A DNA stretch of 64,000 bases from DATFWC01 sp963777755 (GTDB lineage Bacteria; Pseudomonadota; Alphaproteobacteria; Rhizobiales; Xanthobacteraceae). Made by a program: the position numbers and the translations under genes. The notes beneath the pieces were generated by a model. It made no database searches, was not told the DNA's origin, and saw only the letters and a program-made list of their open reading frames with translations. The stretch is taken from positions 62,001 through 126,000 of the forward strand of contig CAVZSC010000036.1 of assembly GCA_963777755.1 (NCBI GenBank). Direction: 5' to 3'. Below, in pieces: positions 25,784 through 33,834 of this stretch; position 1 is the stretch's first letter; each line of letters opens with the position of its first letter.

Positions 25784-26128
25784 ATGCTGGAGCGGAGGAT
25801 GGTGCGGAATACGTTTCTTGGCGACTTGTTCGGCGTCGTCAGGCCGCACATCGCGCTGGCCGTGCTGCCGGTATTGGCAGCGGTTCCCATTGCCCTGTCG
25901 CTCGCGCTGGTTCCACGCGCCGCCGTGTTGCCGTGCATGAGCTTGTCTGCATTCGCCCTCGCGGCGATGACCGCTCTGGTCGCCTGGCTGGGCCAGGTGA
26001 GACGGCATGGCGACCGTATCACCTTGTGGGATGTCTCCGGTGCCCTTGCCTTCATCGGCTGCGCCGCCGCGATGCTCAGCCGCCCGGACGGCGTTCTGCA
26101 CCTGTTTGGGATCGCCATGGTCCGGTGA
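25784..26128 (+). CDS. Small integral membrane protein of unknown function
   Basis: 114 residues starting MLERRMVRNTFLGDLFGVV. Three hydrophobic stretches are visible (HIALAVLPVLAAVPIALSLALV, CMSLSAFALAAMTALVAWL, ALAFIGCAAAMLS), separated by short basic loops (GQVRRHGDR), so it is predicted to span the inner membrane three times. No family is recognised. It lies 136 bp after the response regulator and may be controlled by it. The reading frame is open further upstream to 25664, but that part is Arg-rich and unlike a membrane protein. Confidence 0.6.
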   Translation: MLERRMVRNTFLGDLFGVVRPHIALAVLPVLAAVPIALSLALVPRAAVLPCMSLSAFALAAMTALVAWLGQVRRHGDRITLWDVSGALAFIGCAAAMLSRPDGVLHLFGIAMVR

Positions 26129-26378
26129 CCGCAACGTTTTCCAGGCCGGGCCCCTCTGGCAGCCGGACGGCTGCGATGTCGGACTGGACCCTTCGAGGAG
26201 TGGCCCGTTTGTCGCCGGATCGTTGCCGCGCCACGCGCTCACGCAATCGTCTCGCCGATGCGGCGCATGCCTTCCGCCGAGTGAAGCATCCCGTCAGCGG
26301 TCACTCACTTCCTTACCACACTCGCTTCCGATGGGCGCAGCTTGCGATCATCGAGCGACATGATAAAGGCGCCACCAC

Positions 26379-29363
26379 GTGAATCTGCAGCACAGAGTCT
26401 CCGAACATGACGATAGGGCCGCGGTAGGCCAGTCGCTCCCGTCCCGTGGTCCCGATTCCACCAGTATCGTGGCTCATCGCGAGCCCGCCGAGGCGGTGGT
26501 GGCAGCGCTCGCATCCGACCCGAAGCACGGCCTGAGCAGCGCGGAGGCGCGACGGCGCCTCGAGCAATATGGACCGAACGAGCTCAAGAGCGCGCCGGAG
26601 ACACCGTGGTGGAGGCGTCTGCTCGAGCAATTCCAGAACGTCCTGGTCGTCATCCTGCTGGTCGCCATCGTGATCTCGGTGATCGAATGGCTGCTGCAGG
26701 ATCCGCGCGAATCCGCCCTGCCCTATGAAGCCATCGTGATCCTCGGCATCGTCGTGCTGAACGCGCTTCTCGGCTATTTCCAGGAAGCCCGCGCCGAGCG
26801 CTCGGTTCGTGCACTGACGGCGCTGGCCGCCCCGGAATCGACGGTCATCCGCGACGGCGACCGCCAACGCATCCCGGCCCGCGAGCTCGTACCGGGCGAC
26901 GTCGTACTGATCGAGGCCGGAGACAAGAATCCCGCCGACTGTCGCCTGATCGAAGAGGCCAATCTTCACACCGACGAGGCGCCGCTGACCGGCGAAAGCA
27001 TGCCGGTCGCCAAGGACGCGCATCCGATCGACGCCGATGTAGGCATCGGCGACCGTCGCAACATGCTTTTCTCCGCCACCGTCGCCACCTACGGCCGCGG
27101 CCGCGCCATCGTCGTGGCAACCGGGATGGCGACCGAAGTCGGCAAGATCGCCGACCTGCTCGAGCACGCGGAAAAGGAGCCGACCCCGCTGCAACAGGAG
27201 CTCGACCGTACCGGAAAGCGCCTTGCAGCCATCATGCTGGGGATTTGCGGGATCGTCTTCGCGGCCGGCCTGCTGACCACATCGACATTCAGCCTCAACA
27301 TCCTTCTCAGCCTGTTCCTGTTCGCGGTGGCCCTCGCGGTCGCCGCCATCCCCGAGGCACTGCCGGCGATCGTGACGGTCGGGCTGAGCCTGGGGGTGAG
27401 GCGCATGGCTGCCGCCAACGCGATCGTGCGCAAGCTGCCGGCGATCGAGACCCTCGGGGCCGCGACGGTGATCTGTACGGACAAGACCGGTACGCTGACC
27501 CGCAACGAGATGACGGTGCGGGCGATCGCCACGGGCGGAATCCTGGTCGATGTCGGCGGCAGCGGATTCGTCCCGGAGGGCGACTTCACCACCGGCGGGC
27601 AGGTGCTTGCCGGGCATACTCGAGATGCGGTTGCCCGCACCTTGACGGCCGCCGCGCTTGCCAACGACGCCGCGTTGACGAACCGCGAAGGCCGCTGGTC
27701 GGTCCAGGGCGACCCGACCGAGGGCGCGCTGCTCGTGGCGGCGCGAAAGTTCGGCGTCGGCGACGATGCGCTCGCGCGGCTGCGGAGAATCGCCGAGATC
27801 CCCTTCACCTCCGAACGCAAGCGCCACACCACGGTTCACTACGGCGGCGAGGACTCGGAGAATCTGTCGGTCTTCGTCAAGGGGGCGCCGGAAATCCTCC
27901 TGGCAAATTGCCGGTATGTGCTGAATCAGGGCACGGTCATCCCGTTGACCGCGGAGGGACGCGCCGAGCTGTCGCGGCAAAACGACGGGTTGGCGGGCCA
28001 GGCCTTGCGCACGCTGGCGATCGCCACCCGTACCGTGCCGGCGGCGGACATCGGAGTCGACACGCGTGTCGTGGAGGCGGATCGTTCGCTCGACATCGAG
28101 CTGCCGGAGACCATCGAGGACGACCTGGTGTTCCTCGGCCTCGTCGGCATGATCGATCCGCCGCGGCCGGAGGTGAAGGCTGCAGTGGCAACGGCGCGGC
28201 TGGCGCATATCCGCACCGTGATGATCACCGGCGATCACCCGGCCACGGCCGCAGCGATCGCGCGCGAGCTGCACATCATCGAGCCCGGATCGCGGCTGGT
28301 GACCGGCACGGAGCTGCGCACCATGGACGACGCGGCGCTCGATGGGATCGTCGAGCATGTGCGCGTGTTCGCGCGGGTCGATCCCGATCACAAGCTGCGC
28401 ATCGTCGAGTCATTGCAGCGTCATGGCCACATCGTCGCCATGACCGGCGACGGCATCAACGATGCTCCCGCACTGAAGACCGCCAATATCGGCGTCGCGA
28501 TGGGCATCACCGGCACCGACGTGTCGAAGGAGGCCGCCGACATGGTGCTGACCGACGACAATTTCGCCAGCATCGTCAAAGCCATCGAGGAGGGCCGCGG
28601 CGTCTATGACAACATCCAGAAATACCTGATCTACCTGCTGTCAACCAATTCCGGCGAGCTGCTCACCATGTTCGCCGGGGTAATGTTCGCGGGCATGCTG
28701 GGCCTCATCTCCGCCGACGTCGGGCTGTTCCTGCCGCTGCTCGCCGCGCAGCTCCTGTGGATCAACCTGATCACGGACGGGCCGCCGGCGCTCGCGCTCG
28801 GTATCGACCCCAAGGATCCCAACGTCATGTATCGTCCGCCGCGACCGCGCGGCTCCGGGGTCCTGCTGACGGAGGACTGGGTGCGCCTGGCCGGCGTCGG
28901 CCTGCTGATGATGGTCGGAACGGTCGCCGTGCTCGACGCCTACTATCCGGGCGGACTATTCACGCTGTTCGCGAGCGGCAGCGGGCCGAATGCGGCCGAC
29001 GAGGCGCACGCGCGCACGATGGCGTTCACGACGCTGATGATGTACCAGCTGTTCGCAGTCTTCACGTGCCGCTCGCGCCGCCGCAGCACCTTCAGCGGCG
29101 TGCTGGAAAACAAGTGGCTGTTGGTGGCGGTTGGCGTCTCTCTCGGCACCCACATCCTGGTCATCTATGTGCCGGCGTTGCAGACGGCGTTCCACACCGT
29201 GTCCCTGTCCACGACGGATTGGCTGATTGCCATCGCAGTCGCGTCGACGGTGTTGTTTGCAATGGAGATTGCCAAGGCGTGGCTGCGCGCGCGCGACGCG
29301 CGCCTCGACGAGGCGGCTTCGCCCGCGCAGGTCTCCTCGCAGGGTTCGCCGTCCCGCGCCTGA
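26379..29363 (+). CDS. P-type ATPase, P2A (SERCA/PMR1-like) calcium-type cation exporter
   Basis: 994 residues, GTG start. The domain order is complete: N-terminal cation ATPase domain (GLSSAEARRRLEQYGPNEL), actuator TGES, TM4 PEALPAIVT (usually PEGLP; the ligand Glu is kept), phosphorylation DKTGTLT with Asp about 368, nucleotide domain KGAPEILL, hinge MTGDGINDAPALKTANIGVAMG. TM5 (STNSGELLTMF) and TM6 (NLITDGPPALALG) retain the Asn/Glu and Asn/Asp that form the two calcium sites of SERCA. So export of Ca2+ (or Mn2+) driven by ATP across the inner membrane is likely. It stands alone between the two-component cluster and the ModA-like gene. Confidence 0.92.
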   Translation: MNLQHRVSEHDDRAAVGQSLPSRGPDSTSIVAHREPAEAVVAALASDPKHGLSSAEARRRLEQYGPNELKSAPETPWWRRLLEQFQNVLVVILLVAIVISVIEWLLQDPRESALPYEAIVILGIVVLNALLGYFQEARAERSVRALTALAAPESTVIRDGDRQRIPARELVPGDVVLIEAGDKNPADCRLIEEANLHTDEAPLTGESMPVAKDAHPIDADVGIGDRRNMLFSATVATYGRGRAIVVATGMATEVGKIADLLEHAEKEPTPLQQELDRTGKRLAAIMLGICGIVFAAGLLTTSTFSLNILLSLFLFAVALAVAAIPEALPAIVTVGLSLGVRRMAAANAIVRKLPAIETLGAATVICTDKTGTLTRNEMTVRAIATGGILVDVGGSGFVPEGDFTTGGQVLAGHTRDAVARTLTAAALANDAALTNREGRWSVQGDPTEGALLVAARKFGVGDDALARLRRIAEIPFTSERKRHTTVHYGGEDSENLSVFVKGAPEILLANCRYVLNQGTVIPLTAEGRAELSRQNDGLAGQALRTLAIATRTVPAADIGVDTRVVEADRSLDIELPETIEDDLVFLGLVGMIDPPRPEVKAAVATARLAHIRTVMITGDHPATAAAIARELHIIEPGSRLVTGTELRTMDDAALDGIVEHVRVFARVDPDHKLRIVESLQRHGHIVAMTGDGINDAPALKTANIGVAMGITGTDVSKEAADMVLTDDNFASIVKAIEEGRGVYDNIQKYLIYLLSTNSGELLTMFAGVMFAGMLGLISADVGLFLPLLAAQLLWINLITDGPPALALGIDPKDPNVMYRPPRPRGSGVLLTEDWVRLAGVGLLMMVGTVAVLDAYYPGGLFTLFASGSGPNAADEAHARTMAFTTLMMYQLFAVFTCRSRRRSTFSGVLENKWLLVAVGVSLGTHILVIYVPALQTAFHTVSLSTTDWLIAIAVASTVLFAMEIAKAWLRARDARLDEAASPAQVSSQGSPSRA

Positions 29364-29453
29364 GCCCCGGGCGCGGGCGGCATGACGGCGCCGTCGACGG
29401 GAGGACGCTCGCGTCGACGCGCTGTCAGTCCTTCCAGGGAAGCGGGCGCAGCC

Positions 29454-30227
29454 TCACGCGCCCGGCCGATCCATGCCCTTTTCCTTGAGCACGGCGGCGG
29501 CGGCGGCGCCGGACAACACCTTGATCAGGGCCTTGGCGGCTTCGCTTTCCTTCGTTCCGGCGCTGACACTCGCCGCATAGGTCGTGTAGTTCTGGATCTC
29601 CGCCGGCAGCGGGCCGACCAGGGTCACTTCCTTGACCGGCACGATCTCGCTGATCTGGTGGATGCCGAGCTCCGCCTCGCCGCTCTTGATGAGATCGGCG
29701 ACATAGCCGCCCTGCTTGAGCTTCGCCTTCGGCTTCACCTGGTCGGCGACGCCGAGCCGGTCGAGCAGGCCGGCGACGTAGATGCCGCTGGAGCCGCCGC
29801 TCGCCGGATCGATATAGGCGACTGATTTCGCATTGATCAGCGCACGCTTGAAGGCGTCCACCGTGCCGATGTCGGGTACCGGTGCGCCGGCCTTGACCAT
29901 CACGCCAACGCCGACGCGGGCGAGCACCTGCTTGGTGCCGTCGGCGAGCTTGCCCTTCTTGGTCAGCTCGTCAACCGCCGCCGGCGTCAGCACCACGACG
30001 TCGAACTGCGCGCCGCCTTCGATTTTCTTCGTCAGTCCGCCGACCGTGTCGTTGTCGACGACGACCGTGTGGCCGGTCTGCTTCTCGAACTCCGGCACGA
30101 CCGCCAGCACCACCTGCTTGAATGCGCCGGCGGTGAGCACCTTCACCTCCGCGGCCGAGCCGGTCTGCGCGCTCGCCATCAGTAGTCCCAGCCATACGCC
30201 CGCCATGGGGCTCAATCGGTGTTTCAT
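29454..30227 (-). CDS. ModA-like extracellular substrate-binding protein (orphan)
   Basis: 257 residues with a signal peptide (MKHRLSPMAGVWLGLLMAS..., cleavage near GSAAE). The mature start VKVLTAGAFKQVVLAVVPEFEKQTGH and FDVVVLTPAAVDEL, IDPASGGSSGIYVAGLLDRLG match the molybdate-type SBP_bac_11 fold. Members of this Hyphomicrobiales subgroup are often annotated as molybdate-binding, but the oxyanion pocket cannot be judged here and no modBC genes are present. ATG at 30227 restores the signal peptide; the frame is open further upstream. Confidence 0.8.
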   Translation of the reverse strand: MKHRLSPMAGVWLGLLMASAQTGSAAEVKVLTAGAFKQVVLAVVPEFEKQTGHTVVVDNDTVGGLTKKIEGGAQFDVVVLTPAAVDELTKKGKLADGTKQVLARVGVGVMVKAGAPVPDIGTVDAFKRALINAKSVAYIDPASGGSSGIYVAGLLDRLGVADQVKPKAKLKQGGYVADLIKSGEAELGIHQISEIVPVKEVTLVGPLPAEIQNYTTYAASVSAGTKESEAAKALIKVLSGAAAAAVLKEKGMDRPGA

Positions 30228-30283
30228 GAGCGCCTCGCCTGAGGTTGTCGTGTTGCGCGCTGGTCGTCGATCCGTGCCGACGA

Positions 30284-30907
30284 TCAGTCTTCCTTCAGCC
30301 ACTGCTCGACCGTCATGACGTCGGGCAATTCTGCGTAGGCCCGAGTCCACATGTCAACGACCCACTCGGCGCCGCCCGGCCGCTCGGTCAGGACCGCGGT
30401 GTTGTGCGGCGTTTGTCCCAGAAAAAACTTACCGCGGAAACGCGGCTCGCCGACGACATGATGCCGCAGCAACCCCCAACTCTGCAGCACGAGCAGGAGG
30501 CTGGTCGTGTTGCGGGTCGTGTCGTAGCAATCGTAATTGTGCTTGTCGTCGAAATAACGGAAATCGGCCCGGGCGATGCGCTTGTTGGTGCCGATGATAG
30601 GGCCGACGCGGCGGTCGAACCAGACCACCGCCTGCTGCACCGCCTTGCGCTCGGCCTCGGGCGAGGCCTTGCCCTTGGCGAGGATGTCGGTCAGGGCCTT
30701 GCGGTCGGGCGGCGCGAAAAAGAACACTTCGCGGCGACGGCAGACGAAGCCGTAGCAGATGGTGAAGCGCTCCGCGGTGGGCGGAAAGATCGAGACGCTG
30801 GTGTAGAGTTCCATCTGGCCCGGGGTGAGGTCAAGGGCCACGGCCGGTACCGGGCTCAGGCCCAGCAAAGCCGCACCGATGATCACCGCAAATGCCCGAC
30901 AACGCAT
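30284..30907 (-). CDS. Exported protein with possible Cys-His-Asp (transglutaminase-like) triad
   Basis: 207 residues with a Sec signal peptide (FAVIIGAALLGLSPVPAVA). The family looks conserved in Hyphomicrobiales but I know no assigned function. The order HNYDCYDTTRNTTSLLLVL (Cys about 126), PHNTAVL (His about 166) and EWVVDMWTRAY (Asp about 180) resembles the Cys-His-Asp layout of bacterial transglutaminase-like cysteine proteinases; this is an inference from motif order only. Another disulphide pair may form in the CYGFVCRRRE stretch. It lies between the ModA-like gene and, divergently, trmFO. Confidence 0.65.
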   Translation of the reverse strand: MRCRAFAVIIGAALLGLSPVPAVALDLTPGQMELYTSVSIFPPTAERFTICYGFVCRRREVFFFAPPDRKALTDILAKGKASPEAERKAVQQAVVWFDRRVGPIIGTNKRIARADFRYFDDKHNYDCYDTTRNTTSLLLVLQSWGLLRHHVVGEPRFRGKFFLGQTPHNTAVLTERPGGAEWVVDMWTRAYAELPDVMTVEQWLKED

Positions 30908-30963
30908 GATGCCTCCCTGCCCACGCGCTTGTTGATGCTGCCAAATCGGCCTAACTATTGATC

Positions 30964-32382
30964 ATGGCGGCAACCGGGATTCAAGTCGTCCACGTCATCG
31001 GTGGCGGACTCGCGGGGAGCGAGGCCGCGTGGCAGATCGCCGGCCGCGGGATCCGGGTGGTGCTGCACGAAATGCGCCCCGTCCGGACCACCGATGCCCA
31101 CAAGACCGCCGGCCTGGCCGAGCTGGTGTGCTCCAACTCGTTCCGCTCCGACGACCACGAGAGCAACGCGGTTGGCCTGCTGCATGCCGAGATGCGCCGG
31201 CTCGGATCCTTGGTGATGCGTGCCGCCGACGCCCACCAGGTGCCGGCCGGCGGGGCGCTCGCGGTCGACCGCGACGGCTTCTCGGCCGCCGTCACGGCCA
31301 GCCTCGAGCACCATCCGCTGATCGAGATCCGCCGTGAGGAGATCGCGCTCCCGCCGCACGACTGGGACGAGACGATCATCGCCACCGGTCCGCTCACCTC
31401 GCCCGCGCTCGCCGAAGCGATCCGCACGCTGACCGGAGAGGAGCAACTCGCCTTCTTCGATGCGATCGCCCCGATCGTGCATCGCGAATCGATCGACCTG
31501 CGGGTCGCCTGGTTCCAGTCGCGCTACGACAAGGCGGGTCCGGGCGGAACCGGGGCGGACTACATCAACTGCCCGCTCACCCGCGAGGAGTACGAGAGCT
31601 TCGTCGCCGCGCTCAAGGCGGGCGACAAGGTCGCGTTCCACGAGTGGGAGGCGACGCCCTATTTCGACGGCTGCCTGCCGCTCGAGATCATGGCTGAGCG
31701 CGGGCCGGAAACGCTGCGGCACGGGCCGCTCAAGCCGTTCGGGCTCACCAACGCGCACAAGCCCGATCGCAAGCCCTATGCGGTCGTGCAGCTTCGCCAG
31801 GACAACCGCCTGGGCACGCTCTACAACATGGTCGGCTTCCAGACCAAGCTCCGGCACGGCGAGCAGACCCGCATCTTCCGCACCATTCCGGGCCTGGAAC
31901 AGGCCGAGTTCGCCCGGCTCGGCGGGCTTCACCGCAACACCTTCCTGAATTCGCCAAAACTGCTCGACGAGACGCTGCGTCTGCGCGCCATGCCGCGACT
32001 GCGCTTCGCCGGCCAGATCACCGGCTGCGAAGGCTACGTGGAATCGGCGGCGATCGGGCTCATCGCCGGCCGCTTCGCCGCGGCCGCGCGGCTCGGCGAG
32101 CCGATCGTTCCGCCGCCGCCGACCACCGCGCACGGCGCGCTGCTCGGCCACGTCACCGGCGGGCACATCGAGACGATCGATGCCGGCCCCCGCTCGTTCC
32201 AGCCGATGAACGTCAATTTCGGCCTGTTCCCGCCGCTGTCGCGGGCCCCCAAGGCGGCGGACGGAAAACGGTTGCGCGGCACGGACAAGAATCTCGCCAA
32301 GAAGCGCGCACTGACCGCGCGCGCCCTTGCCGACCTCGAGATCTGGATCGCGGGCGACGCGCGGCCGGTCGCGGCCGCGTAG
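30964..32382 (+). CDS. trmFO: tRNA (uracil-54, C5) methyltransferase, folate/FAD-dependent
   Basis: 472 residues from ATG 30964 (a TTG two codons upstream is also possible). The dinucleotide-binding motif VIGGGLAGSEAAWQIA, HEMRP near residue 35, ELVCSNSFRSD, DYINCPLTREEY, and PMNVNFGLFPPL near the C-terminus are characteristic of TrmFO. It forms ribothymidine at position 54 in tRNA using methylenetetrahydrofolate and FADH2, the route used by alphaproteobacteria and Gram-positives. Length is normal. It converges on the RTX gene at 32426 with a strong hairpin between. Confidence 0.96.
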   Translation: MAATGIQVVHVIGGGLAGSEAAWQIAGRGIRVVLHEMRPVRTTDAHKTAGLAELVCSNSFRSDDHESNAVGLLHAEMRRLGSLVMRAADAHQVPAGGALAVDRDGFSAAVTASLEHHPLIEIRREEIALPPHDWDETIIATGPLTSPALAEAIRTLTGEEQLAFFDAIAPIVHRESIDLRVAWFQSRYDKAGPGGTGADYINCPLTREEYESFVAALKAGDKVAFHEWEATPYFDGCLPLEIMAERGPETLRHGPLKPFGLTNAHKPDRKPYAVVQLRQDNRLGTLYNMVGFQTKLRHGEQTRIFRTIPGLEQAEFARLGGLHRNTFLNSPKLLDETLRLRAMPRLRFAGQITGCEGYVESAAIGLIAGRFAAAARLGEPIVPPPPTTAHGALLGHVTGGHIETIDAGPRSFQPMNVNFGLFPPLSRAPKAADGKRLRGTDKNLAKKRALTARALADLEIWIAGDARPVAAA

Positions 32383-32383
32383 G

Positions 32384-32410
32384 CCTGGCCGGGCTCGAGA
32401 CCCGGCCAGG
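32384..32410. terminator. Bidirectional hairpin between trmFO and RTX gene 4
   Basis: CCTGGCCGGG (32384-32393) and CCCGGCCAGG (32401-32410) make a perfect 10-bp stem with a 7-base loop, directly after the trmFO stop and 16 bp before the RTX stop. There is no T-run, as is usual for terminators in such GC-rich genomes. Confidence 0.65.
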
Positions 32411-32425
32411 GCAGAAACATAGCGG

Positions 32426-33739
32426 TCAAACGATCTGGAAGTCGTTTTCGCTCATCGTCGCGACGCCGGTAAGCGTCGCGAGCAGGAGCGCGGAGCCCGC
32501 ACCGGTGCCGTCGTCATCCCACAGGACTTGGTGCGTCGTCGGATCGAATATCACGGTAGGGCTGGTTCCCGCCGCCGCGGAACCGAGCACGAAGGCAACG
32601 CCGTTCTCCGCCAGCGTGCCGGTGCCGGCGAGGCCGAGGCTCCCAAGGGAGATGGCAATCCGGTCGGTGCCGCTCACGAAGTCCGTGATGGTGTCGCTGC
32701 CGAGGATCGGTGAAGCAAGGCGAAACGTGTCGGCATCGCCGCCGCCGGTGAGCACCTCGGCGTATACCGTGGCGACCAGCGTGTCGTTCCCGGCGCCGCC
32801 GATCAGTGTGTCAAAACCCGCCCATGCGAACAGCAGGTCGTTGCCGGCAGCGCCATCCAGCCGGTTATCCTCGGAATTGCCATAGATGACATTGGAGAGA
32901 TCGTTGCCGGTGCCGTTCGTGGCCGATCCTCCAACAGCCGTGTTGTAAAGAATGAGATTTTCGACATTCGCCGGGAGCGTGTAGTCGACGAGCGCAACGA
33001 CGAGGTCAGTTCCCTCGTCGCTGTTCTCCACGACGACGTCCAATCCTTCCATCACCGCGCAGGTGTCGTTGCCGAGTCCTCCCATCAGCGTATCGGAGCG
33101 CGCATCCTGGCTGAAACCCGAGTTCGCATCCGGAAGCAACGCATCGTCGCCGCTCCCGCCAATCAACAGGTCGGCTCCCGTCAGACCCTCGAGGAAATCG
33201 TTGCCAGCCCCGCCCGACAAAGTGTTGTTGAATGTGTTGCCCCTGATGCGATTGTCCAGGCTGTTTCCGGTGCCATGAGTTGCCCCGGGACTGTCCAACA
33301 GGATCAGATAGTCGACGTCGACCGCGAGCTTATGGCTGACGCCGGCATAGACAGTGTCGAAGCCCCCGCCGGCACTCTCGTCGACCACATCGCCGGCATG
33401 ATCGACATAATAGACGTCGTTACCGTGACCGCCGGCCATCGTGTCGGCGCCACGCCCGCCATCGAGCCTGTCGTCGCCGCTCCAGCCGATGAGGTTGTCA
33501 CCGTCCTCTCCGCCGTCGAGCGTATCGGCCCCTTCTCGTCCATGGAGGACATCCATGCCGGCGCCGCCGTTCAGGAGATCCTCGTCGCCCCCACCGTCGA
33601 GCGTGTCGTTTCCCGCCTCGCCGTCGATGGTATCGTTGCCTCCGTATCCCATCAGGCTGTCATTGTGGAATTTGCTGCCTTTGATCCGGTCGTTGGATTC
33701 GAAGCGTCCAGGCCAGTTGATTTCACCAATAGTCGGCAT
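32426..33739 (-). CDS. RTX (hemolysin-type calcium-binding repeat) protein, gene 4
   Basis: 437 residues, no signal peptide. After an N-terminal segment (MPTIGEINWPGRFESNDRIK) come canonical GGxGxD repeats (YGGNDTIDGEAGNDTLDGG, GGAGMDVLHG), then modules of the type DVVVENSDEGTDLVVALVDYTLPANVENLIL and NGTGNDLSNVIYGN. The end (TGGGDADTFRLAS, TDFVSGTDRIAIS, ATLTGVATMSENDFQIV) is the usual calcium-binding plus C-terminal type I secretion region. Likely an extracellular or surface protein. It follows RTX gene 5 by 95 bp on the same strand and shares its C-terminal layout. Confidence 0.88.
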   Translation of the reverse strand: MPTIGEINWPGRFESNDRIKGSKFHNDSLMGYGGNDTIDGEAGNDTLDGGGDEDLLNGGAGMDVLHGREGADTLDGGEDGDNLIGWSGDDRLDGGRGADTMAGGHGNDVYYVDHAGDVVDESAGGGFDTVYAGVSHKLAVDVDYLILLDSPGATHGTGNSLDNRIRGNTFNNTLSGGAGNDFLEGLTGADLLIGGSGDDALLPDANSGFSQDARSDTLMGGLGNDTCAVMEGLDVVVENSDEGTDLVVALVDYTLPANVENLILYNTAVGGSATNGTGNDLSNVIYGNSEDNRLDGAAGNDLLFAWAGFDTLIGGAGNDTLVATVYAEVLTGGGDADTFRLASPILGSDTITDFVSGTDRIAISLGSLGLAGTGTLAENGVAFVLGSAAAGTSPTVIFDPTTHQVLWDDDGTGAGSALLLATLTGVATMSENDFQIV

Positions 33740-33834
33740 GATTTGTCTCCTGCAATTGAGCGGTTAAAAGTTCGCACGCACGACACCCGTGGCCGGACAA
33801 CCCGGTCACGATCACAATCCCGGCTCCTCGCCGG

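Noticed and set aside
26313..28391. Long minus-strand open frame (692 codons) opposite the P-type ATPase
   Set aside because: Arg/His/Asp-rich low-complexity translation without domains; the plus strand encodes a complete ATPase with all motifs.
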